From Anaerolineales bacterium (lineage in GTDB: Bacteria; Chloroflexota; Anaerolineae; Anaerolineales; RBG-16-64-43): a stretch of 56,064 bases of DNA. Below, one piece after another: positions 7,956 to 16,362 of this stretch. How positions within the stretch are numbered: the first letter of the stretch is position 1; each line of letters opens with the position of its first letter. Below the pieces are notes generated by a model. That model ran no database searches and was not told where the DNA came from. It saw only the letters and a program-made list of their open reading frames with translations. Location of the stretch: contig JAFGKK010000069.1 in NCBI GenBank assembly GCA_016928575.1, positions 1 through 56,064 of the forward strand. Reading direction: 5' to 3'. The translations under genes were made by a program, and so were the position numbers.

Positions 7956-10219
7956 ATGAACCCCAAAACGTTCCTGTCCGGATGGATTTTTCTCCTGCTC
8001 GCCGGATGCGGATCTTCCGGCGCCGTTTCGGATTCCACTCCGTCCATTGCCTCCCCGGGGCTCCCTGGGCACACGAATACCCCGTCGATGACTCTGACGC
8101 CCAGCCCGACGGTGGGTTCCTCTCCGATATCCGCTCCGACGGTCCTTATTCCCACAATCGCTGTTCCGTCCGCCACTCCCCCGACGGCTTTCGGTTTGGA
8201 TGTCGCCGCCGTTCTCGCCGCCGCCGGCCCGGATCACACTTGCGTCACGACGACGGCCGGGGGGGTGAAATGCTGGGGGAAGAACGACCGCGGGCAATTG
8301 GGCGACGGGACGACCGCCGACAGCAACAAGCCGGTCGATGTAAAGGGATTCGCCGGCGGGGTCAAGGCGATCTCGGTGGGCGGGGCGCATACGTGCGCGT
8401 TGTCGGATTCCGGCAGGGTGATGTGCTGGGGGGCGAATGACCGGGGGCAATTGGGAATCGGCACCACCGCTGACAGCAGCCTGCCGGCGGAGGTGCAAGG
8501 TCTGAGCGAACGCGTATCCGCGATCGCCGCCGGCGGGAGTCACACGTGCGCGGTGACGGTCGGCGGCGGCGGGTTCTGCTGGGGCGCCAACGAAAGCGGC
8601 CAACTCGGTGACGGGACGACGGCCGATCGCCTCATCCCTGTTCGGGTCGGCCCTGAAGCGGATGCATGGAAGGGAGTCGCGGCAGGCCGGGGGCACAATT
8701 GCTTTCTGACCACCGCCGACGGCGTGAAGTGCTGGGGCGCCAATCAAAGCGGTCAGCTCGGCGACGGCAAGGGGGTGGAATCCCGCGCTTTGCCGGTGGA
8801 TGTCGTTGGATTGGCCGGCGGTGTATCCGCGGTCGCTGCCGGGGGCGAGCATACCTGCGCGCTCATGGCAACCGGCGGCGTGAAATGCTGGGGCGACAAC
8901 CGGTACGGCCAGCTCGGCGACGGCACGCGCACCAACCGCTATGTCCCGGTCGTCCTGCTGGCGCTGGGCCGCGGCGTATCCGCGGTGGCTGTCGGAACGA
9001 CCCATACCTGCGCCGTCCTCGGAGGAACGGTGAAATGCTGGGGGTGGAATTACTACGGACAATTGGGCGACGGGACGAAAATGACCCAGAATTATCCGGT
9101 GTCCGCGAAAGCCGTGCCCGCGGATGTTTCCTCGATCGCCGCCGGGGATCACACTTGTGCGGTGACGGGGCGCGGGGGCGTTCTCTGTTGGGGCAGAAAT
9201 GTCTCCGGCCAACTGGGGGATGGGACAACCTTCGACAGCGCTTCGCCGGTCGACGTGCCCACGCTCCACGATCCCCTGCGGATGTCGGAAATCCAAGCTC
9301 TTTCCGAGTGTGAAGGCAACGATTCTCTGCCGCTGGCGGCGTTTTCGCCGGACAGCGGACACCTGGCATGCATTGCCGATTCCCAGGAGGTTGTCGTGTG
9401 GCGGCTTTCGCCGTGGCAGGAGGAGAGGAGGATCTTCGTTGACCGCGGCGGCTTAAACGCGATCGGGTTTTCTCCCGACGGGAGAACGCTTTTGCTGGCA
9501 TCCTTTATTTTTCGTGGATCGCGAATCCTGACCATCGGATTATTCTGTGGGATCTGGAGACGGATCGAGAATTGGCATCCTTCCCCGGAATGCAGCCGGT
9601 GGCTTTCTCCCCGGACGGAAATCGGATCGCGGTCTGTTCGGAAACCTGCGGTCTCTCCTCCTATTGCATCGAGGTATGGAATCGAACCTCCGGGGAAAAG
9701 GAAATCACCTTGAAGCTGAAAGAAAATTCTTACGAAACGTGCGACTCGGTCTCGTTCTCGCCGGACGGCAAGAAGCTCGCCGGCAATTGCAGATGGTTGC
9801 GCGTATGGGATCTCGGCACCGGAAACCTCTTGGTAAAACTGAAGTCGAAAAACAGCGGTTACCATAGCGCGATCTTCGGAGCGTTTTCTCCGGACGGGAA
9901 GAGCTATGCCTACGTGCCGGAATCCGATCCGCCGGAGCGCGTCGATTTTGTGGATCCCGAGACCGGCCAGCTCCTTCGCACCATTCCGCAGGCGGAAGAT
10001 TCCGGGTATTCTTTTTCCTTTCTGTTCTTCCTCCCGGGCGGCGGTTTGCTGGCCGTCGGAGGACCGCAGGGCGTGACGTTTTGGAATGTGGGAACTTCGA
10101 AAATGATCCATGCGATCGGCATGCGGGGATGGGTTCGCAATTTGGTCGTTTCTCCGGATGGACGGTGGATGGTTTCCATAGAGGCGACCGGATACATGCT
10201 GTGGGGGAGTCCGAATTAA
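7956..10219 (+). CDS. RCC1/WD40 twin-propeller lipoprotein, frameshifted (paralog B)
   Basis: This gene starts at an ATG behind AAGGAG and encodes a lipoprotein signal with lipobox LLAGC, a Pro/Thr tether and seven HTC...CWG blades, then WD40 blades. The first frame runs to 9713, but its WD pattern breaks after LNAIGFSPDGRTLLLASF near 9505. The pattern resumes one frame back at DHRIILWDLETDRELASF (from 9530) and continues to a stop at 10217-10219. Joining the frames yields exactly seven WD40 blades, matching paralog A, so the ancestor was intact. The break sits by TTTATTTTT, so a one-base loss, real or from assembly, is likely. No classical slippery heptamer is in the correct frame, so programmed frameshifting is not favoured. 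Confidence 0.82.
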
Positions 10220-10508
10220 TCGTGTGGCGGAATACGGTGCGCGGAAGATCGCCTTCAAATTAATCGCGGCGGCTTGCCTCGCTGTTCGAAAATATTACCC
10301 GGTCAACCGGGCGGTTGAGGATCTTTCCCCGGGAAGGGTGGATCCCGTGCTCACGGTCGGCCGCGTCGGTGCGGGTTAACGCAAAGGCGGTTCTCGGAGC
10401 CGTACAATGAGGCGATTTTGCCGCCCGCCATTCCGGGAGGCAACGCGGATAAAAAAACCGCCGGCCGACAGTCAGTATTCGGACCGTCGGCCGTCGGCCG
10501 CCGGGCTT

Positions 10509-12002
10509 TCACCAAAGCGAAATGATCCCGTCGAACGCCTGCTGAAGCCGATCCTGCAGCAGGTCCAATTCGCGGTCCAAGTCCAAACCCGGCGTGGATT
10601 CGTACAGATCCCGGAACGCTCCGAGGATTTCCCCGGACGCATCCGGGTTGGGGAGCCGCTCCTGGTGATGGGGTTTGTCGACGTACCCCATCGCGTCCAG
10701 AAACACCTGGTAATCCGCGTCCGGAAAAGCCCCCCGGTTCCGTTCGATCGCCGCCGGTTGCAGGCTTGTCCGCGCCGGGAGGCCGTAATAAAACAATTCG
10801 TCCACGAAATCGTCGGGATGGTCCCAGAGGAATATCACATCCAGCAAGTCTTGCGCGTACTCTCCCAGAAGCAACGCCAACGCATCGAAGGAAGCCTGCG
10901 GGTTTTTCGCCAGCCGCAGAACGCCGAACACGTCGGCCTGCAGCCGGGCGACCGGGCGGTTGCCCGGAAAGGAGGGGATGGCGGCCACATCCCAGTCGAT
11001 CGGCTTTTCCCGCCAGAAACATCATGTCAACCAGGTGTTCTGGGGCACCATCGCGACCATCCCGCTGGCCAGGTGAGCCCCATACAGGTTATCCAATGAG
11101 GTGTTCTCCGTTCCCGTGGGGAGGAAATGGTCGTTCCACATCCCGCGGTAGTGCCACTCCGCAGCCCGGCGCCAGATGTCCGGTATGACGGCGCTTCCAT
11201 CCCCGCCGACCATGCTCGCCGCTCCCAAAAAAATCCATTGCCCGCGGATATCATTGGGCCATTGCGAGTAATACCCCCACTGTACGGTTTCGGCTGGGTT
11301 AAAACCCGGATCCGCGGCGTTCCTTCCGGAGGCGTCGAGCGTCATCTGCATCCCGATCCTGCGCAATGCGTCGAAGGTCCACGGTTTGCCCTGGTAATCC
11401 GATTCCCAGCTGTGGGGGGGATAGGGAATTCCGGCGGCGTCGAACAATGCCTTGTTGTAAAAAAGCGCGGAAGGAAACTCGACGATCGGCAGGGCTTCCA
11501 GCCCGCGGCCGGGGCTGCGCAGCGTATCGATCAACGCGGGGTGGAAATCGCTCAAGTCGTACCCGGTTTCCGCGACCAGCGGGTCGAGGTCGAGCCACGC
11601 GTTTTCCATGCCCCATAAGCGGTCTACTCCCATCGGCCCGACGATGTCGGGGGGATCGCCGGAGGCGATCTCCGATTGCAGAACCTCCGCTGCGACCGCG
11701 TTGGTGTAAATTTCAGGGACGAGAACGAACTTCCCCTGTTGATCACGGTTGAACCGTTCCACGAATGCCCTCAGGTTTTCAAGCCGTTCCGGCTCGTTGC
11801 CGGTGTGCAGGCCAATGAACCAGCGGATCGTCACCGGCCCGCTCGGCGTCGCGCTGGGGGCGGGCGAGGCGGCGGCGGTTTCCTGCTCCGTGGCGGAGGG
11901 GATGACAGGGGCGTACGTCGGCGTCAGGGCGGAGAATGTGCTGCAGGAGATGGATAAGAATCCAAAACCTACGGCGAGCAGGGTCAGGGCTTTTCTCTTG
12001 AG
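10509..12002 (-). pseudogene. Broken ABC sugar-binding lipoprotein (extracellular solute-binding protein family 1)
   Basis: Conceptual translation gives a typical carbohydrate ABC solute-binding lipoprotein: hydrophobic signal with SISCS, a Thr/Pro tether, TIRWFIGLHTGNEPE, GDPPDIVG, LFYNKALFDAAGIPYPP, a WTFDALRR segment, and IDWDVAAIPSFPGN towards the end. Two lesions are visible. A TGA at 11022-11024 interrupts the frame between PQNTWLT and CFWREKPIDWD, while both sides stay in the same frame. No ATG, GTG or TTG exists in frame between the signal peptide and the palindrome upstream; the codon where a start is expected (12000-12002, before KRKALTLL) is CTC. No permease genes lie beside it. 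Probably a decayed orphan. Confidence 0.75.
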
Positions 12003-12100
12003 GCTTCCGGTTTTTCCCCTTGCAATTTCTTTTACTCGGGCGAATCGGCGGAATTCGTAATTGCGTGGCCGGCATCCGTGGGATCGTCGAATGTCGGCGG

Positions 12101-12149
12101 ACCCCGGCTTCGAGCACCCACGCGGAGCGTGGGTGCTCGAAGCCGGGGT
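12101..12149. repeat. Perfect 23-bp inverted repeat, member of a dispersed family
   Basis: The left arm (12101-12123) begins ACCCCGGCTTCGAGCACCC and the right arm (12127-12149) is its exact complement, with the three-base loop GGA. The core CCCCGGCTTCGAGCACC recurs at about 26871, inverted at about 34817-34836, and degenerate at about 42870. It sits directly upstream of the broken solute-binding gene. Confidence 0.9.
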
Positions 12150-12478
12150 GACGGAAAAAACCTGGAACGCGGCAGCGCCAGGTTGAGATGATTTCCTGGA
12201 AATCAACAGCCGAAACAGACCGGGATTTTAACACCTCTCTCCGTAGATCGCCTGTCCGGCATCGATCGCGAGGCTGAAGGCCGGCCGAAGTCGCCCCCGC
12301 CTTTTCTCTCATTCCCCGCTCTGTCCCGCTCCGATCCGCATGGAAGGCGCATGGTCTGGGAGAAAAATGTCCGGCGAAACGGCCGTTCCGGAGATGCAAA
12401 ATTGCCACAAGTCCGTAACGCCTCGAAAAACGGATCGCCTATAGAATGGAAGGGAATACCTTTCTGCGAGGAGGCGGC

Positions 12479-14887
12479 ATGAACATTCGAACCGAGTCGG
12501 CGGCTAAGGGAATTCTCACTCTGGTTTTCCTGGCACTGGCGGGCTGCGCGCCGGGCGGAACGGTTGAGGGCGGCGGGGGATTTCCCCCGCCGGCGACCTG
12601 GACGTCCCCGCCGACCGAATTATTTGAATCCACACCGACCCCGTCCTCAACGTCCACGCCTTCTTTTACCCCTGCACTTGGCATCGAAGCCGCCGCGATT
12701 TCGGCGGGCCGCCGGCATACCTGCGTCCTCACTCCGGGGGGAACGGTGATGTGCTGGGGCGAGAACGAGGACGGGCAGCTGGGCGACGGAACCACGATCC
12801 GCAGGACCGCCGCCGCGGATGTGTCCGGTCTGTCGGAAATCTCGGAGGTGGCCGCCGGATTCAACCACACCTGCGCCCGGACGGCCGACGGCGGCGTGTA
12901 TTGCTGGGGGAACAACGCCTACGGTCAACTGGGCGACGGCACCCAGACCAGCCGTACCCCTCCCCAGCAAGCCCGCCTTCCGATACTGGCCATGTCGATC
13001 TCCTCCGGCACCATGCACTCCTGTGCGACCGACGGCCGTTCGGTCTATTGCTGGGGGATCGTGGAACACCGCTTGATGCAGGGGGAGTACGTTGTCGAGA
13101 TATCCTTCAAGCCCGCGCAGATCGATCTCGGCTGCCTCCCGCTCGGGACGCAGATCGCGGAGATCCGCTCCGGAGCGAACCACGATTGCCTGCTCACCGC
13201 CGCAGGCGAGGTGTATTGCTGGGGGCGCAACGATCTCGGCCAGTTGGGGCAAGGGCGGGTTTCCTTCTCCAGCAACACTCCCGTGCGCGTCGACGGATTG
13301 AAACGGCCGGTGAAAAGCTTGGCGGTGGGGGGATACCACACGTGCGTCGTCCAATCGGATGGAACGGCGGCTTGCTGGGGATACGACCGCTACGGCCAAA
13401 CGGGCGAACTGTACGCATCCGCCAGCGTGGTGACAATCCCGATGAAAGTGCCGGGGATCCAATCCGCCTTGGCGATTTCGGCGGGCGCCTATCATGCCTG
13501 CGCAACCGACTCGGGGGGAACCGTTAAGTGCTGGGGCGACAACCGCCATCGCCAGGTGTTCCCGTTGAAGCTGGATTTCGGCGAGATCGGAACCATCCCC
13601 GGGGACTACCGCGCGGTCGCCGCCGGCGGATACCATTCCTGCGCGCTGACGGCGGACGGCGCGGTGCTGTGTTGGGGAAACAACAAATACGGCCAGTTGG
13701 GGGAGAACACGGCCGTTCCGCTGACCGAACCGACGGCGGAGCCCACCCGCGGAGAGACCAAGGCGCCGCCGACATCCACCCCGTCTCCGACCCCGGAACC
13801 GGCGAACCGGGCTGTTTCCATCGCCGCCGGACGCAGCCACTCCTGCGCCGTGACCACGGCGGGAGGCGTGCGCTGCTGGGGCAAAAACGAGCATGGCGAA
13901 CTCGGCAACGGGACCTTCACCGACAGCATCATCCCGGTGGACGTGATCGGGCTGTCCTCCGGCGCGGCGGAGGTGGCGGTCGGTTGGGGGCATTCCTGCG
14001 CCTTGATGGCGAACGGCGGCGTAAAGTGCTGGGGATACAATAAAAACGGCGAGCTCGGGAACAGGTCCGGCGAAGACCTTAACCGGCCGGTGGATGTGCG
14101 CGGGTTGTCCGGTGGAGTGGCGGCCCTGGAGGCCGGCGACGACCATACTTGCGCGCTTCTTTCCGACGGCCGGGTGAAGTGCTGGGGCTTCAACCTCTAC
14201 GGCCAGCTGGGCGACGGCACGGCCGAAAACCGAAGTGCGCCGGTGGAGGTCGCCGGCTTGCACGGCGCGGTGAAGGCCGTCGCCGCCGGCTGGGGCCATA
14301 CCTGCGCGCTCTACGAAACGGGCGGCGTGAAATGCTGGGGCAACAACCATTACGGCCAGCTGGGCATCGAGGCCGAGAAGGAGAACATCCACGAGCCGGT
14401 CACCGCCAGCGGGTTGGCCTACGGCGCCACGGCGCTCGCGGCCGACGGCGGGCAGACCTGCGTGATCACCGATCGAAACCTGGTGATGTGCTGGGGCAAC
14501 AACAAGTACGGCCAGCTGGGAGACGGCACGGCGGAAGTCCGCAAGCTCCCGGTCGTCGTCGTCGGTCTGACCCTCAAACCGGCGGCGATCGGCGTGGGCT
14601 GGAATCACACTTGCGTCGTCGACGCCGAGGGCGAGATGGCCTGCTGGGGTTGGAACTACTACGGCCAGCTGGGGAACGGCATGCGCACCACGAGCACCGT
14701 GCCTCTCCGCGCCGACGCGATGATGGGCGGGATCGTGCGGATCGCCCTCGGCTGGGGCCACGTGTGCTCGATCGCCGACGGCGGCGGCGCGCAGTGCTGG
14801 GGATTGAATGAGTTCGGGCAGGTGGGGGACGGTTCGACCGCGGATTCCTACCTGCCCATCGATGTGCTCGGTCTTTCCGGCTTGTAG
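12479..14887 (+). CDS. Double RCC1 propeller lipoprotein (paralog C)
   Basis: The ATG at 12479 follows GAGGAGG and opens a signal peptide ending LALAGC; an ATG 11 codons upstream lacks this spacing. The 802-residue protein has a short Pro/Thr tether, seven RCC1 blades, an internal Pro/Thr linker (PPTSTPSPTPEPA) and seven more RCC1 blades. The first propeller is eroded: blades 3, 5 and 6 have lost the GQLG motif, although every blade keeps both cysteines. The second is regular and matches, blade for blade, the propellers of paralogs A, D, E and F (for example GWNHTC with WNYYGQLG in its sixth blade). This looks like fusion of an old and a younger propeller. Predicted to be surface exposed; ligand unknown. 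Confidence 0.92.
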   Translation: MNIRTESAAKGILTLVFLALAGCAPGGTVEGGGGFPPPATWTSPPTELFESTPTPSSTSTPSFTPALGIEAAAISAGRRHTCVLTPGGTVMCWGENEDGQLGDGTTIRRTAAADVSGLSEISEVAAGFNHTCARTADGGVYCWGNNAYGQLGDGTQTSRTPPQQARLPILAMSISSGTMHSCATDGRSVYCWGIVEHRLMQGEYVVEISFKPAQIDLGCLPLGTQIAEIRSGANHDCLLTAAGEVYCWGRNDLGQLGQGRVSFSSNTPVRVDGLKRPVKSLAVGGYHTCVVQSDGTAACWGYDRYGQTGELYASASVVTIPMKVPGIQSALAISAGAYHACATDSGGTVKCWGDNRHRQVFPLKLDFGEIGTIPGDYRAVAAGGYHSCALTADGAVLCWGNNKYGQLGENTAVPLTEPTAEPTRGETKAPPTSTPSPTPEPANRAVSIAAGRSHSCAVTTAGGVRCWGKNEHGELGNGTFTDSIIPVDVIGLSSGAAEVAVGWGHSCALMANGGVKCWGYNKNGELGNRSGEDLNRPVDVRGLSGGVAALEAGDDHTCALLSDGRVKCWGFNLYGQLGDGTAENRSAPVEVAGLHGAVKAVAAGWGHTCALYETGGVKCWGNNHYGQLGIEAEKENIHEPVTASGLAYGATALAADGGQTCVITDRNLVMCWGNNKYGQLGDGTAEVRKLPVVVVGLTLKPAAIGVGWNHTCVVDAEGEMACWGWNYYGQLGNGMRTTSTVPLRADAMMGGIVRIALGWGHVCSIADGGGAQCWGLNEFGQVGDGSTADSYLPIDVLGLSGL

Positions 14888-15180
14888 CAGGGATGCCCGG
14901 GCGGATTCTTCGCATGGGCAAGATTCCGAAAAACAACCGGCCGCGGATGTTGCAGCTGCGGACGGTTGTCCTTCCTCCCCCCATACGCCCGGCGCCTTTT
15001 CCAAGAAATGCGTTCCTCCCCGCCGTAGGAGAATTCCGGGTGATTCCCCTGTATTTTGGGGCGGGACCTATGTCGGTTTTGACACACCTCTGCCGGAATC
15101 CCGTCACCCGATTCTGATAGAATTTCGCTTGATGGCGGTATTCTTTGCCCCTCTCCGCGGGGAATTGCGAAGGAAATAGC
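14888..15180. other. Intergenic, no gene recognised
   Basis: Nothing coding was recognised. A GAAGGAAA ribosome binding site for the LCP gene lies at the right end. TTGACA occurs at 15079-15084 and TAGAAT at 15118-15123, but 33 bases apart, so they do not form one promoter. Confidence 0.4.
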
Positions 15181-16302
15181 ATGCGCTCTCTGTTCAAACC
15201 CCGCAATCTTCTGCTTGTGGCGCCGGTCGTCCTGATCGCGGCCTGCCTGGCGGCCTACGGCGGATTCCGCCATTGGGCGCCGGCCGCCCCGCGCGAGGAT
15301 CTGACCCCCACCTGGACCCCTTTTCAGCCCGCCACCGATACGCCGGACGCTCCCGCAAGCCTCCCGACCCGCGGAGGGCCGACCGAAACCGTCGCCACTC
15401 CCCGCCCGCTCGCCACGCCGACTCCATCCGGCATCGCGCCGCCGTGGTCGCCCTTCGCCGGCCCGGTCCACCCCGCCTCGACCCAAATCCCCACCCCGGC
15501 CGCGGAGATCGAAACCGGCGCGGATTCGATGACCGTCGCCCTGCTTGGAATCGATAAAAGCGAAACCGCCGGCGCGTACCGCACCGACGCGATCATGGTC
15601 CTCCACCTCGATAAGGAGCATTCCTTCGGCTCGCTGATTTCCTTCCCGCGCGACCTGTACGTCTACATCCCCGCCTATGGGATGCAGCGCATCAACATCG
15701 CCTTCCAGCAGGGGAAGGAACTCCACTATCCGGGCGGGAGCTTCGCCCTTTTCCGCGACACCCTGCTCTACAACTTCGGCTTGCGGGTCGATCATTACGC
15801 GCTGATGAACTTCCAGGGCTTCAAGGACATGATCGACCGGCTCGACGGAATCGACGTGAACGTGGAGCGGACACTCATCGACTACCGGCACGGGTACGGC
15901 AGCCGCTACACGATCGAAGCCGGGATGCGGCACATGGACGGATCGACGGCGCTCTGGTATGTGCGCGCCCGCCAGACCACCAGCGATTTCGACCGCACCC
16001 GCCGCCAGCAGGAAGTGATCGTGGCGATCGCCAACCGCCTCCTGGACCTGCGCGCGATCCCGAACCTCCCGGGCTTTTTTAATATCTTCATGGAGTATTT
16101 CGAAAGCGACCTGACGCTCGACATCATTTCCCCCTTCGCGGAAATGGCGGGATCGGTCTCGCTCTCCTCCCTCGGCCGCTACCGGATCACCTCCCCGGAG
16201 GGCTGCAGCAATTGGAAGACACCCGAGGGGGGGATGGTCCTGCTTCCGAAGTACGACGCGATTCGCGCGATGCTGAGGGAGGCGTTAAGCCCGCCCGGGT
16301 GA
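15181..16302 (+). CDS. LytR-CpsA-Psr (LCP) family glycopolymer transferase
   Basis: The 373-residue protein starts at the ATG behind GAAGGAAA. It has one N-terminal membrane anchor (LLLVAPVVLIAACLAAYGG), a Pro/Thr-rich extracytoplasmic stretch to about residue 110 and an LCP domain. Family marks include ALLGIDKSE near 120, YRTDAIMVLHLD, the arginine motif SFPRDLYVYIP near 157, and YVRARQTTSDFDRTRRQQ. LCP enzymes transfer undecaprenyl-linked glycopolymers to the wall or to surface proteins. The C-terminal segment with SPEGCSNWKTPEG resembles the usual end of such proteins. It lies 60 bases upstream of RCC1 paralog D on the same strand, so it may be co-transcribed with D and E. Confidence 0.9.
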   Translation: MRSLFKPRNLLLVAPVVLIAACLAAYGGFRHWAPAAPREDLTPTWTPFQPATDTPDAPASLPTRGGPTETVATPRPLATPTPSGIAPPWSPFAGPVHPASTQIPTPAAEIETGADSMTVALLGIDKSETAGAYRTDAIMVLHLDKEHSFGSLISFPRDLYVYIPAYGMQRINIAFQQGKELHYPGGSFALFRDTLLYNFGLRVDHYALMNFQGFKDMIDRLDGIDVNVERTLIDYRHGYGSRYTIEAGMRHMDGSTALWYVRARQTTSDFDRTRRQQEVIVAIANRLLDLRAIPNLPGFFNIFMEYFESDLTLDIISPFAEMAGSVSLSSLGRYRITSPEGCSNWKTPEGGMVLLPKYDAIRAMLREALSPPG

Positions 16303-16362
16303 CCGTGCGGGCAGGGCGGGGACCCGCGGCCGGTGCGGACGGATTCCCTCAAGCGAGGAATT

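Noticed and set aside
9500-9530. Programmed -1 frameshifting in paralog B
   Set aside because: No X-XXY-YYZ heptamer lies in the right frame (the codons are TTT ATT TTT CGT), and no downstream stem was evident.
11022-11024. TGA read as selenocysteine in the solute-binding protein
   Set aside because: Solute-binding proteins have no selenocysteine at this site, no SECIS-like stem was seen directly behind, and the gene also lacks a start codon.
12647-15004. Long open minus-strand frame of 785 codons opposite paralog C (and a similar plus-strand frame at 27276-29633 opposite paralog H)
   Set aside because: These are shadows of the repetitive, GC-rich RCC1 genes. They have no start signal and their sequence only mirrors the repeat.
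15079-15123. TTGACA and TAGAAT upstream of the LCP gene as a promoter
   Set aside because: The hexamers are 33 bases apart, twice the usable spacing.
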